A DNA stretch of 54,473 nt from Ruminococcus sp. (GCA_029055625.1 JAIDCY010000023.1:1-54473), one strand, 5' to 3'; counted from the first letter of the stretch, positions 9,134 to 18,395 are shown. Notes: generated by a model from the sequence alone, not told the origin. Numbers and translations are program-made.

Positions 9134-9163
9134 ATTCTATCATACCATACAAAAGAAGTGCAA
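9134..9163 (-). promoter_or_regulatory. Putative promoter of spo0A
   Basis: Minus-strand TTGCAC (9163-9158), 18-bp spacer, TAGAAT (9139-9134), 32 bases before the ATG. A weaker match than the other promoters here. I see no clear 0A box in this spacer. Confidence 0.45.
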
Positions 9164-9239
9164 CAGATTATTTTCAGTCTTTTTACGTTTTCTTATCGGG
9201 AAATGATGAAATTTGTAGACGGCAAAAATAAATGTCGTT

Positions 9240-10496
9240 TTATAGATGCGATTTAGCAAGAATCCTGTCCGCAATTGTCCTTACTTTAGTACCGGGCGGA
9301 AATAGTTTGTCGGCAATCTGTGAAAGAACGTTTTTTCTGACGGGTCTTGAATATACCGGCAGAATTTCGGGTTCTGTGATGTTCTGAGACCATTTTTTAT
9401 ATAAACCGTCGGAAATACACGAACGGAAGAATAATCTGTCAGCAGGTGCGGTATGTTTTTCCAGAAATCTTAACGGTATCTCACAGCCGGAGCAGGTAAG
9501 ATTATAACCGCTGAAATACTTTCCGTACAAGTACTTAAAATCCGCTATACCTTGCGATATTTTCGGATTATTTCCGAGACCTGATAAAATTTCACTTTGA
9601 AAATCTGTCTCCGGTTTGAAGTCATCTATCAGACTTAACGTACCGAAAATTATGAATCCTGTCATATACGGATTATTGCAGAAATCTGATTTTATTACCT
9701 TATTCTGCGGTATGTCGAAAGCATACATTGAATATATCCCGAATGCACACCGTAAAGCGATATACTCCGGATTGTCTATATCAAGCAACTTTTCCGCCTG
9801 TACGTATCCCCTTAAACGTCCGGATTTCACCATTAACGGCATTTCCGGAGACAGTAACAATGCTTTACATCCTTTAAGTACTGTTATTTCTACATCTTTT
9901 TCGACGTTTCCGCCTATATGTAGCAGTCCGGACGGTTTAATATCTGTTTTTTCCAGTATATCGCAGAAATTATCAGAAAAAACAATATCATCATATTTAT
10001 CGTATCCGCAATTATACAGTATCTTCTTTGTCAGTTCTTCCGGATATATTTTGTCGCATAATATTATTACACGCCTGTTATTTTTTATCGCCTGTCTGTA
10101 CAGTATTTTCCCGCAGTTTCTCGGTACGGTGAATTTCTCTTTTAATTTACACTCAATATCAACAAGTCCGGAAATATCCTTTATTTTTACCGTCTTTGCG
10201 ATATATCGGTATATACTTTCAAGACTTGTTTCACCTGTTTTTTTTATCGTCTTATCGTATGCCTCCGTACGTATTTCAGCAAAATCTTTCCCTGATTTAC
10301 CGTATTTCCTGAAATCTTCTTCCATTAAAACGTACATATCACGCTCTGCGGAAAACGGCATAACTGTGAGTACGTCTTTAAACCGGAAGCTCACCGCTTG
10401 TATTTCCGGTCTGGAAATCTCTTTCAGCATCTTATCTAAAAGTTTTTCCTGCTCCGGAGTTGTCAGCATATCGTGCTTTTCCGTATCCCTTACCAT
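9240..10496 (-). CDS. HAD-superfamily-like protein with degenerate catalytic motifs
   Basis: 418 residues, no signal peptide. The layout resembles the large HAD-fold proteins often found beside surface-glycan genes: an opening hydrophobic strand (QAVSFRFKDVLTVMPF), a middle strand RVIILCDKIYPEEL and LLHIGGNVEKDV. The catalytic residues expected there are missing: the nucleophile position of an SFDxFDTL-type motif reads SFRFKDVL, and the GDN of the last motif reads GGN. The C-terminal half (about 250-418) is unrecognised, with a Cys-rich stretch LTCSGCEIP. The start overlaps the stop of the GH26 gene by seven bases (ATGGTAA), so translation is probably coupled; a second ATG at 10469 is possible. 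A binding or regulatory role rather than phosphatase activity is inference. Confidence 0.55.
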   Translation of the reverse strand: MVRDTEKHDMLTTPEQEKLLDKMLKEISRPEIQAVSFRFKDVLTVMPFSAERDMYVLMEEDFRKYGKSGKDFAEIRTEAYDKTIKKTGETSLESIYRYIAKTVKIKDISGLVDIECKLKEKFTVPRNCGKILYRQAIKNNRRVIILCDKIYPEELTKKILYNCGYDKYDDIVFSDNFCDILEKTDIKPSGLLHIGGNVEKDVEITVLKGCKALLLSPEMPLMVKSGRLRGYVQAEKLLDIDNPEYIALRCAFGIYSMYAFDIPQNKVIKSDFCNNPYMTGFIIFGTLSLIDDFKPETDFQSEILSGLGNNPKISQGIADFKYLYGKYFSGYNLTCSGCEIPLRFLEKHTAPADRLFFRSCISDGLYKKWSQNITEPEILPVYSRPVRKNVLSQIADKLFPPGTKVRTIADRILAKSHL

Positions 10497-12379
10497 TCAC
10501 TGTACCCGTCGTCATAACCATAATCGTAATCATAGTTATAATCATAATCGTAATTGTAACTGTCGTCGTAATTGTAGTCGTAACCGTCGTAATTATATTC
10601 ATCTTCCGTGTAATCCGCTGTAGTTGTTGTAGTGGTTTCCTCGTCTTCTATGTAGCCGTATTCCTGTACCGCTTCTGTAGTAGTTGTAGTAGTTTCCTGC
10701 TGTGCGAGTTCCTCGGAAAAGTTTCTCGTACCGGTCGGTAACTCCTTACCGTCTGTAAGTGTCTTATACTCGTCCAACGTCAGCGAACCTACGGAATTAT
10801 ACGCTTTTGTGAGTTCGTCTTTAGTGTTGTACTGTTCGGAAAATGTGCCGTTTTCGTCCGTCAGATACTCACCGTTCCAGAGACCGAAAAATGACCATAC
10901 CGCATTATCCCGGAACATCGCATCAATATCGGGTACGTTATCGCATTCGCTGACCGCTATTATCTTATTGTCTATGTACTTCTGCACCGCCATAAGCTGT
11001 CCGGAACGACTGCCGAAATTATCGGTATCAGTGTATAAGTCATATGATGCTATATCATACGTTGAAGGGTCTACCGCATAAACATCACTCATACCGTTCC
11101 ATACCCATATCAGATTATCAAGTTCAAAGTAGTTCATGTAGCGATTATACATTAAGTTCCATAACCACTGATACGGTACTGCTCCGCCTGCTCCCCACCA
11201 GTATTCCGCACCTGCTTCCGTATCGTAACCAAGTGACGCTTCATAAAGCGGTCTCCATAATACCGGTACGCCATTTTCTTTTAACGGTTTCAGTTGTTTT
11301 TCCGCAAAATCATCCATTGCAAGTATCAGATTATAGCAATCGTCGGAAATAACGCCATCAAGACGTAAATCTGATATTTCCTGCTGTGTGGACATTGATA
11401 TATCATAATCCGTCATGGCGTTCCATATCGAGAAATTACTTTCCGTCGTGTATATTGAAGATGCCGTTGACGGTGAACTCCATTCCCACGTTATACCGTT
11501 TATACCGCCGTTCTGATGCCACTGTATACACGCATTCACGTTTGACGTATCTTCCGTATTCTCTACCGTTGAAAATCTGATAGCCGGATATTGTCCGGTT
11601 ATATCGTGGATAAGTTCGATTTCCTTGTTATCCGCACCGGAAACATACTGACCTGTAATAGTATACTTACCGTAATTATCCGCAAGAAATTTTATCAGAT
11701 TATTTGCTTCTATTGATATTCTCTGATTTACGGAAAAATCGTCTGTCTTGTAACTTATATTGTTTATTACGTTGGTATTCGTCACGTTGAGATAGTCAAG
11801 CATAACTTCGCCCTCCGGTATTACCTCGATAAATACCGAACCTTTTTCCATAAATACGCCCTGACACGTTATTTTCTGGAAAATACCGTCTGAACTTGTC
11901 GTGAAAGTATATAGTTCCTCACCGTCGAGCAGGACACGACAGTTTACGTTACTTTCCGAGGCGATACCTATTGATATATCGTAATGCTGTGTAGCCGGAG
12001 CGTCAAGACGGAATTTAAGGGAAGTTTTACCGTCCGAACCGAATCCGGTCACGTATCCGCCACCGCTGAATCCTTCATGTGCGTTATCAGGTCTGAGAGT
12101 TCCGGAAAGTCTTTCACGTTCCGCCTCATACATATCTCCGGCGTATGAGTGTTCCATTTCCGGATATGTTACGGGATTTTCCACCGCTGTTACTACTGGT
12201 TCTGTCGTATTCTCTTCCGTTACCGTTTCGCTGACGTTCTCCGTGACAGTTTCTTCCGGTAACGGCGGTACAACACCTGAACCGGAAACTTCTTCTTTTT
12301 TATCCGCATTACATGAAGTCACGGTCAGTACCGACATCGCAACCGCAACTGTTGCGGATATATATTTCAGGATTTTCAT
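10490..12379 (-). CDS. GH26 beta-mannanase-like lipoprotein with CBM-like domain and Tyr/Asp tail
   Basis: 629 residues. A lipoprotein signal ends at LTVTSC (Cys23), so the enzyme should be exported and membrane-anchored. Residues 24-80 are a Pro/Thr/Glu linker; about 84-205 form a beta-sandwich resembling CBM35/CBM6 (YEAERERLSG, GGGYVTGFG, LDYLNV). The GH26 barrel covers about 215-550: QYVSG and INGITWEWSSP, WRPLYEAS with probable acid/base Glu380, EYWWG and VSECDN with probable nucleophile Glu478. The usual RPxHE reads RPLYE. Beyond it come two Thr runs and a C-terminal tail made almost only of Tyr, Asp and Asn. Expected action is endo-cleavage of mannan; the substrate is inferred from family. 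GGAGGAAAT precedes the start. It follows the GH95 gene by 33 bases. Confidence 0.87.
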   Translation of the reverse strand: MKILKYISATVAVAMSVLTVTSCNADKKEEVSGSGVVPPLPEETVTENVSETVTEENTTEPVVTAVENPVTYPEMEHSYAGDMYEAERERLSGTLRPDNAHEGFSGGGYVTGFGSDGKTSLKFRLDAPATQHYDISIGIASESNVNCRVLLDGEELYTFTTSSDGIFQKITCQGVFMEKGSVFIEVIPEGEVMLDYLNVTNTNVINNISYKTDDFSVNQRISIEANNLIKFLADNYGKYTITGQYVSGADNKEIELIHDITGQYPAIRFSTVENTEDTSNVNACIQWHQNGGINGITWEWSSPSTASSIYTTESNFSIWNAMTDYDISMSTQQEISDLRLDGVISDDCYNLILAMDDFAEKQLKPLKENGVPVLWRPLYEASLGYDTEAGAEYWWGAGGAVPYQWLWNLMYNRYMNYFELDNLIWVWNGMSDVYAVDPSTYDIASYDLYTDTDNFGSRSGQLMAVQKYIDNKIIAVSECDNVPDIDAMFRDNAVWSFFGLWNGEYLTDENGTFSEQYNTKDELTKAYNSVGSLTLDEYKTLTDGKELPTGTRNFSEELAQQETTTTTTEAVQEYGYIEDEETTTTTTADYTEDEYNYDGYDYNYDDSYNYDYDYNYDYDYGYDDGYSEW

Positions 12380-12412
12380 TTTATTTCCTCCAGTAAATTT
12401 TTTTTGGATTTC

Positions 12413-14722
12413 TTAAGTCCGGACGGTGTATGTATAGTCTTTTACGGTATCGAAAATTATAACGCCGTCCTCGATACGTGAACCGACTGTTTCGCCGTCA
12501 CGGACTATACTTACCACGCAACCGGTACGGATACGACATATACCGTTATAATCGGCTGTTATCCGTGCTGATTTAAGTCTGCCGTTTTGCCAGTCGATGT
12601 CAACAGTAAATCCTCCTTTCGCACGCAATCCGTATATATGACCCTCTCCCCACTCGTCAGGCAGAGCAGGCAATAACACTATCTCACCGTTTACACTCTG
12701 CATAATCGCCTGTATTATCGCAGACGCTCCGCCGAAATTGCCGTCAATACGGAATTCCGGACTTTTATTTAACATATTAGGTGATGTCGAGTACGCAAGC
12801 AGATTTTTAATATTTTCGTATACCATACGGCTATCGTGAAGTCTCGCCCACATATTCGCAATCCATGCACAACTCCAGCCGGTATGACCTCCGCCATGTA
12901 TCAGACGGCGTATTAATGTAGCACGTCCTGCATCGGCGAGTTTCGGGGTTTTGTATGGCGTAATCAGTTCCGCCGGATACAGTGCGAAAAGTTGCGATAT
13001 ATGCCGGTGTCCGGTTTCTACTTCGTCGTAATCTACCGCCCATTCCTTAATCTGTCCGTATTTGCCAATCTCGATAGGTGGCAGTTTTTTAAGAAGTCCG
13101 TTTAATTTTTTTACGAAAACTTTATCTTTACCGAGTATCTCCGCAGATTTTATAACGTCCGTGAAAAGTACGGTTATAATCTGCGTATCCATAGATGCCC
13201 CCATACACAGACAACCTTTCACACCGTCGGCGGTAAGATACGTATTTTCCGGCGATACCGAAGGACACGTCACAAGTTTACCGTCTTCATTTTCTGTCAG
13301 ATAGTTTACGAAAAATTCAGCGGATTCTTTCATTATATGGTACTTTTCAGCGAGGAAATCCCTGTCAAGCGTGTATTCGTAATGCTCGAATATATGCAAC
13401 GCTAACCACGCTCCGCCGGTAACCCATATCGTCGACGGCAAAAATTTATCCTGTGGTGCGGTATCTCCCCATATATCCGTGTTATGATGACATACAAAAC
13501 CCTTTTCTATGCCGTACATCTCCCTGGCGGTCTTACGTCCGTTCTTACAGATTCGCTCCAGCAGGTCAAAAAGCGGTATGTGACATTCCGGCAGATTACA
13601 GTTTTCCGCAATCCAGTAATTCATCTGCGTGCTGAAATTAACACTGTATCTACTGCCTAACGGTGCGTTCATACTGTCGTTCCATATGCCCTGTATCGTC
13701 ATGGGCTGACTGCCTGCTCTGCTACCCGCAATCATGAGATACCGGCTATAATTGAAGTAAAGTTCAATCAGTTTGTTATCGTGGATAAGTCGCTGACATT
13801 CTTTATTATCAAGTTCGTTACCACGTAATCGGGCAATTCTGCGGTCTGTAGTGAGGACGGAAATATTTTCGTCTCCGGAATTGTTATCAAGTGATAATTC
13901 AACACGTCCGAAAAGTTCCCTGTAATCGCTTACGTGTCTGTAAAAAAGTTCATCGTATTCGCACTGTAACGCCATTTCCGCATCAATCTGTGCGGATTCG
14001 ATATAATTTTTACTGTAGAAACTCGTCTTTACCGCAAATACTATCATTACCTCGTCGGCGTTCCGGACAGATATTTTATTCCCTAATGTACGTATTTCCC
14101 CACCTGTTGCCTTAGCTCCGAGAACTCCGGCGAACATTATTCCCATACCACCAGTATATAATATCATGTTTTCCGCATAAGGTCTGTTATCGTCGTAATA
14201 ATCGTCCCTGCCGTCGATATAGCACGATAACGTAATTTCAGCGGATTCGGAGGCGGTGATATTTATTACTATTACGTCGTCGGGTGCGGAGGCGAATACT
14301 TTTCTTGTATATACAACGCCGTTCACGCTGAAAGATGTTTCTGCTACCGCATCGGCAATGTCAAGGGTACGTGAATATTCCCTTACTTTGCCGTTCAGTT
14401 CCATATCTATGTAAAGATTTCCTAACGGCATATACCTACGCATATCCGGCGTGACTCCCTGCATTTTTTCAAACGCTATCTTTTCCGCTTCCGGAATGTT
14501 TCCGGCTTTTATGAGTTCCCGTACTTCTTTAAATCCTTCCTGTGAATCGGGATTTATACGGTGTCGCAGATTTCCAGACCATACGGAATCTTCATTCAGG
14601 GTTATGATTTCATTTTTTGGTCTGCCGTAAATCATACCGCCTGATCTGCCGTTACCTATCGGAATTGCACAGTCGGAACTTTCCGCCGGACTGTCATATT
14701 TAAGTAAAGTTTCATTGTTCAT
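12413..14722 (-). CDS. GH95 family glycoside hydrolase (alpha-L-fucosidase/alpha-L-galactosidase type)
   Basis: 769 residues without a signal peptide, hence intracellular. The N-terminal beta domain has the family hallmarks IPIGNGRSGGMIYG and ITLNEDSVWSGN; the helical barrel has MNYWIAENCNLPECHIPLFD, CHHNTDIWGDTAP, GHRHISQLFALYPAELI and IDGNFGGASAIIQAIMQS. GH95 enzymes invert the configuration at terminal alpha-L-fucose (or alpha-L-galactose) residues. In characterised members two Asn in a VNxN motif help position the catalytic water; here the motif reads VNFST, keeping Asn362 but with Ser364 at the second place. First gene of the GH95-GH26-HAD operon. AAGGAG precedes ATG 14722. Cytosolic location implies that imported oligosaccharides are trimmed. 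Confidence 0.88.
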   Translation of the reverse strand: MNNETLLKYDSPAESSDCAIPIGNGRSGGMIYGRPKNEIITLNEDSVWSGNLRHRINPDSQEGFKEVRELIKAGNIPEAEKIAFEKMQGVTPDMRRYMPLGNLYIDMELNGKVREYSRTLDIADAVAETSFSVNGVVYTRKVFASAPDDVIVINITASESAEITLSCYIDGRDDYYDDNRPYAENMILYTGGMGIMFAGVLGAKATGGEIRTLGNKISVRNADEVMIVFAVKTSFYSKNYIESAQIDAEMALQCEYDELFYRHVSDYRELFGRVELSLDNNSGDENISVLTTDRRIARLRGNELDNKECQRLIHDNKLIELYFNYSRYLMIAGSRAGSQPMTIQGIWNDSMNAPLGSRYSVNFSTQMNYWIAENCNLPECHIPLFDLLERICKNGRKTAREMYGIEKGFVCHHNTDIWGDTAPQDKFLPSTIWVTGGAWLALHIFEHYEYTLDRDFLAEKYHIMKESAEFFVNYLTENEDGKLVTCPSVSPENTYLTADGVKGCLCMGASMDTQIITVLFTDVIKSAEILGKDKVFVKKLNGLLKKLPPIEIGKYGQIKEWAVDYDEVETGHRHISQLFALYPAELITPYKTPKLADAGRATLIRRLIHGGGHTGWSCAWIANMWARLHDSRMVYENIKNLLAYSTSPNMLNKSPEFRIDGNFGGASAIIQAIMQSVNGEIVLLPALPDEWGEGHIYGLRAKGGFTVDIDWQNGRLKSARITADYNGICRIRTGCVVSIVRDGETVGSRIEDGVIIFDTVKDYTYTVRT

Positions 14723-14767
14723 ATAAATAACTCCTTAAAGATTATAGAGACTTTCCGTTATCAGTTT

Positions 14768-14796
14768 ATTATAACATACTTCTTCAACTTTTGCAA
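14768..14796 (-). promoter_or_regulatory. Promoter of the GH95-GH26-HAD operon
   Basis: Minus strand TTGCAA (14796-14791), 17-bp spacer, TATAAT (14773-14768), 45 bases before the GH95 start. Confidence 0.7.
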
Positions 14797-14948
14797 ACTT
14801 CCGGCGTAATTCTGAAAAATTTCATAAATATTATCTTTCATGCTCCCGACGGTTTGTACATATATACCATATTTCTGACGTACCGGCGGAAATTGTCAGA
14901 TAAAGTCAGGGGGAAATTATTGTTTTATTTAAAAAAATCGTAAAACTA

Positions 14949-14977
14949 ATGACAAACCGGAAAAAATATGTTATAAT
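14949..14977 (+). promoter_or_regulatory. Promoter of the flippase gene
   Basis: ATGACA (14949-14954), 17-bp spacer, TATAAT (14972-14977). The 150 bases between this and the divergent GH95 promoter hold nothing else that I recognise. Confidence 0.65.
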
Positions 14978-15018
14978 AAGTTAGATGTACCAAAATTTTC
15001 CGGAGTGTGAAGAAATTT

Positions 15019-16485
15019 ATGAACAAATATACAAATCTTGCAAAAAATACCCTTGTATTTGCTATAGGAAATTTCGGGTCTAAGATACTTGTCATTCTCC
15101 TTACAAGGCTTTACTCAAACAACATCAATCCAGCGGACAGCAGTACGAAAGAACTTCTTGAAATAACCGCTAATTTCCTGCTACCGATTTTTACGTTTTC
15201 TATGTCGGAAGCGGTAATCAGATACGGTCTTGACAGGAAATACCGAAAGAAAGAAGTATTTACAACTTCAATGGTTCTTAACTTTATCGGACTTATCCTG
15301 ATGTTCCTGCTGTTTCCTGCGATACGACGAATACCCTTCCTGAATTTCGTTGACGGCTATTCAATGTTACTGCTCGTCTATGTGTGTACGTCGTCGATAC
15401 GTTCGATATGTTCGCAGTTCCTCAGAGCGAGAGGACGTGTTAAATTATATGCGTTTGATGGTGTTCTCGCTACCCTGACGCTGTTTCTGTTTAACGTGCT
15501 GTTCATATCCAATATGAAAATGGGCGTAAAAGGCTTTATGCTGTCCGTCATATTCTCAGATGCGTGTTCTGCGTTGTTCATATTCTTTGTATCGGATATG
15601 AAAAGATATACCGGTATAAGATACTTTAACAAGAGCCTCGCAAGAAGTATGATGAAATTTGCCGTACCACTTATCCCTACCGTCATAATGTGGGTAATAA
15701 CAGGTTTTTCGGACAGGCTTTTCATACGATACATGAAAAGCGATATTGTACAGCTCGGTGAGGAATCCGCCGGAATATACGGTTACGCCTCGAAGATACC
15801 GAATCTTATATCTATGATTTCAACAATATTTTTTCAGGCGTGGAATATGTCCGCCATACAGGAAAACCGTTCAAAAGACAGAAGCAAATTCTATGAAAAA
15901 GTCTATACAGCGTACGAAGCGATACTGTTTATCGCCTCGGCGGTACTGATAGCCGGAACTAAGGTTATAACTCCGCTACTTGTAAGCGATAAAAAATTCA
16001 GTGAATACGGTGACGTTTACGTATATACGCCGGTTCTTGTAGTTGCGGTACTGTTCATGTGTCTTGACCAGTTTTTAAGCAGTATATATACCGCTACAAA
16101 AAATACTAAAAATTCTTTCTGGACAAGTTTTGTTGCGAGTATGGCAAATATCGTACTGAATTATTTCCTGATTCCCATATGGGGTATACAGGGGGCATCT
16201 GTTGCAACGTTCCTGAGTTACTACCTCTGCTTCTGGATCAGGATTATTGATGCGAGATATTATATACATTTCCGCTTTAATGGTCTGCGGTCTATTACGA
16301 ATACAGCCCTTATTCTCCTGATGTGCTTATGTATGGCGAAAACTCCCGAATTATACGGTCTGTGGCTGACAGGTCTGTTATTCCTTATCCTGCTGATAAA
16401 CTATAAGGCATTACTTATGACCGTCAGCAAGTTCACGAACCGTTTCAGAAGAAAAAATAAAACCGTCCGTAATGTGAGAAAATAA
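15019..16485 (+). CDS. Polysaccharide/lipid-linked oligosaccharide flippase, Wzx (PST/MOP) type
   Basis: About 488 residues with 12-14 hydrophobic segments spread along the whole chain. The opening NLAKNTLVFAIGNFGSKIL and the later WGIQGASVATFLSYY are typical of MATE-like polysaccharide exporters of Gram-positive bacteria. It should move undecaprenyl-linked repeat units across the membrane. The GTG at 15007 is only one base from GGAG (15002-15005); ATG 15019, 13 bases away, is the better start. The sugar-nucleotide and glycosyltransferase operon lies 25-32 kb away on the other strand, so a joint role is possible but not shown by context. The C-terminus is an Arg/Lys-rich cytosolic tail. Confidence 0.85.
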   Translation: MNKYTNLAKNTLVFAIGNFGSKILVILLTRLYSNNINPADSSTKELLEITANFLLPIFTFSMSEAVIRYGLDRKYRKKEVFTTSMVLNFIGLILMFLLFPAIRRIPFLNFVDGYSMLLLVYVCTSSIRSICSQFLRARGRVKLYAFDGVLATLTLFLFNVLFISNMKMGVKGFMLSVIFSDACSALFIFFVSDMKRYTGIRYFNKSLARSMMKFAVPLIPTVIMWVITGFSDRLFIRYMKSDIVQLGEESAGIYGYASKIPNLISMISTIFFQAWNMSAIQENRSKDRSKFYEKVYTAYEAILFIASAVLIAGTKVITPLLVSDKKFSEYGDVYVYTPVLVVAVLFMCLDQFLSSIYTATKNTKNSFWTSFVASMANIVLNYFLIPIWGIQGASVATFLSYYLCFWIRIIDARYYIHFRFNGLRSITNTALILLMCLCMAKTPELYGLWLTGLLFLILLINYKALLMTVSKFTNRFRRKNKTVRNVRK

Positions 16486-16488
16486 TAC

Positions 16489-16517
16489 TTGCACACTTTC
16501 AGAACTTATGATATAAT
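16489..16517 (+). promoter_or_regulatory. Promoter of the small lipoprotein gene
   Basis: TTGCAC (16489-16494), 17-bp spacer, TATAAT (16512-16517). A hairpin CCGGTA/TACCGG (16525-16539) lies near the predicted transcript start, just before the ribosome binding site. Confidence 0.72.
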
Positions 16518-16558
16518 TGTAATACCGGTAAATTACCGGCGGAAATGAGGAATCATAT

Positions 16559-17065
16559 TTGAAGGAATTTTTATCAGTATTAATTATTTTATGCATTTCT
16601 GCGTGTATAGTTTCCTGTTCCGACGTACAGGAATATGACCTTTACGACGAAAATTTTATACAGAATTTTACTGTCGGCGAGTTTTCAGGAGTGGAAAAAT
16701 TTACGGAAACGTTATCACCTGAAAGATTTGCGAATATCGGAGCAGGTAAAGTTTCAGAAATGCTGGCGGATTTCGATAATGACGGCGTTGTACTTCCGGA
16801 TGTCTTTATCTTTTCTGACGATACGCTGAAAAATTTCAATGTATCTGACGAACTTTATACACGTATAAGAAATAAACTGTCTGATTACAGGGAAATGCAA
16901 TCAGGTTATAATTACTTTTTTATAATCCGTAATTATTCCTGCACCGGTTTTGTATGCACCGACGGTACAGATACGGTTACTGAAAATATTTCCGGATTTT
17001 ATGCCGGTGATGAATATGATGATATATATGATTCTGTATACAGGGAAATTTTATTAAATTATTAA
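16559..17065 (+). CDS. Small putative lipoprotein, function unknown
   Basis: 168 residues starting with TTG; GAGGAA (16547-16552) is six bases upstream. The N-terminus is a signal peptide with lipobox IVSC, so the mature chain begins at about Cys20. The rest is acidic (many Asp/Glu), with no motif I know; the spacing of hydrophobic residues (FSGVEKFTETLSPE, KVSEMLADFDNDG, YNYFFIIRNY) suggests a compact alpha/beta domain. It has its own promoter between the flippase and the two-TM protein. Membrane-anchored extracellular location is the only supported statement; many Ruminococcus genomes carry such short DUF-type lipoproteins. Confidence 0.7.
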   Translation: MKEFLSVLIILCISACIVSCSDVQEYDLYDENFIQNFTVGEFSGVEKFTETLSPERFANIGAGKVSEMLADFDNDGVVLPDVFIFSDDTLKNFNVSDELYTRIRNKLSDYREMQSGYNYFFIIRNYSCTGFVCTDGTDTVTENISGFYAGDEYDDIYDSVYREILLNY

Positions 17066-17080
17066 AAAATATTTAAAATG

Positions 17081-17109
17081 TTGAAATCGCTGTAAATATG
17101 TGGTATAAT
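17081..17109 (+). promoter_or_regulatory. Promoter of the two-TM protein gene
   Basis: TTGAAA (17081-17086), 17-bp spacer, TATAAT (17104-17109). Confidence 0.75.
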
Positions 17110-17161
17110 AAAATATAATTACCTTAAACGGAAAAATAAGTAAAAAAGGATGGGATATTTG

Positions 17162-18385
17162 ATGAAAAAAAGGAAATTTTCGGTTCTGAGATGTTTTATC
17201 TCGATAGTATGCGTACTGTTTATAATCTGTGCGGTGGGGATAAATATAATATACTCGCAGACTAAAACCCCCGATTTTATGGGAAGATATTTCTATATAG
17301 TGACGGAACGTGATACAAACGGTATAAATGACGTTACGAAAGGAGCGGTAATAATAGCAAAAGAAGCCTCCGGAATAAGTATCGCACAGAAAGATTTAGT
17401 ACTATGTAATCCCTCCGGAGACGATGATAATTTAAGACTTTGTGGCATCTTCAACGTCATAACAGAAGAGGACGGTTCAGAAAAATATCAGCTATATTAT
17501 GACGGTCACGAGGATAACAACGAACTCATAACCAAAGACAGCATAAAAGCTATCTGTACAGGTTACCCCGAAAGCGTCGAACTCGGAAATTTCATATCTT
17601 TTACAAGAAGTATTCCCGGTATAGTAGCGGAACTCATTATACCATGCATAATATTACTGGTATTCTTTATTTCCCGGCTTGCTTCGAAAGACGACGAACC
17701 CGATGAAGAAATACCGGATTTCAAATCTGAAAAACGTACTCCGGAACGCAAAAAAACTCAACCGGCTACCGGTAACCCTTTATTTGAACCCTCACAGGAA
17801 TTATCTTCCGATGAACTCGAAAGAAAAAAACAGTCTATAGCGGAAAACTTCACGCAGAAAAAAGTAAATCCGGATTCACCGTATCAGAAAGAAAAAGAAC
17901 GTACTATGCAGTTTAAAGCGTGTCGTCAGGAAGGTACTAAAAATATTCCACGTACTTCACCTGCTCCGTCTGCCGATAAGATACGTGAGGACATACGCCG
18001 TAAAAACGATTATGAAGGTACACACGTAAAGAAACCGGATAATCCGGAACGTGAAATAAATTCAAGACCTGTAAAGACCGTAAAACCTATCGCACCGGTA
18101 AAACCTGTCTCTACTTACGCCAAACCTGAAACTCCGGAATATAATACTGGCATTATCTCCTCTATTCCTGCTCCTGAACCGTCACCGATTCCGGATAGTC
18201 CGAGAAACAGCGTTGAGGAAATAAAAAGCAATATCAGCAAAAAATATGAACCGAAAAGAAGCAGTTCGCCGGATATTTCCGATATACTCAGCCGTACGGA
18301 ATCGAGCAGGCGGAAACGTAATTTTTCCGATATGTCGGTAGACGATTTACTCCGTATTATCGAGGAAGAAAAGAAAAAACTCTGA
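17162..18385 (+). CDS. Two-TM protein resembling a signal peptidase that lost its catalytic residues
   Basis: About 407 residues. One membrane helix at 9-31, an extracellular domain of about 125 residues, a second helix near 156-178, then about 225 cytosolic residues rich in Pro, Lys, Ser and Glu ending in a conserved-looking block SVDDLLRIIEEEKKKL. The external part has the S26 rhythm: RYFYIVTERDTNGI, VTKGAVIIAKE, AQKDLVLCNP compared with the GSMxPT, GDxVxV, GDIVxF of type I signal peptidases. The Ser of the Ser-Lys dyad is not visible, so activity is unlikely. AAAGGA (17145-17150) lies 11 bases before ATG 17162; ATG 17150 overlaps that site. The function is unknown; it could be a scaffold between membrane and cytosol. 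Confidence 0.6.
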   Translation: MKKRKFSVLRCFISIVCVLFIICAVGINIIYSQTKTPDFMGRYFYIVTERDTNGINDVTKGAVIIAKEASGISIAQKDLVLCNPSGDDDNLRLCGIFNVITEEDGSEKYQLYYDGHEDNNELITKDSIKAICTGYPESVELGNFISFTRSIPGIVAELIIPCIILLVFFISRLASKDDEPDEEIPDFKSEKRTPERKKTQPATGNPLFEPSQELSSDELERKKQSIAENFTQKKVNPDSPYQKEKERTMQFKACRQEGTKNIPRTSPAPSADKIREDIRRKNDYEGTHVKKPDNPEREINSRPVKTVKPIAPVKPVSTYAKPETPEYNTGIISSIPAPEPSPIPDSPRNSVEEIKSNISKKYEPKRSSSPDISDILSRTESSRRKRNFSDMSVDDLLRIIEEEKKKL

Positions 18386-18395
18386 CATAAAAATA

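Noticed and set aside
9616-10623. 335-codon plus-strand frame
   Set aside because: Antisense to the HAD-like and GH26 genes; its composition (Ser/Ile/Phe-rich, repeats of His-Asn-Arg at the end) mirrors the opposite strand and there is no RBS.
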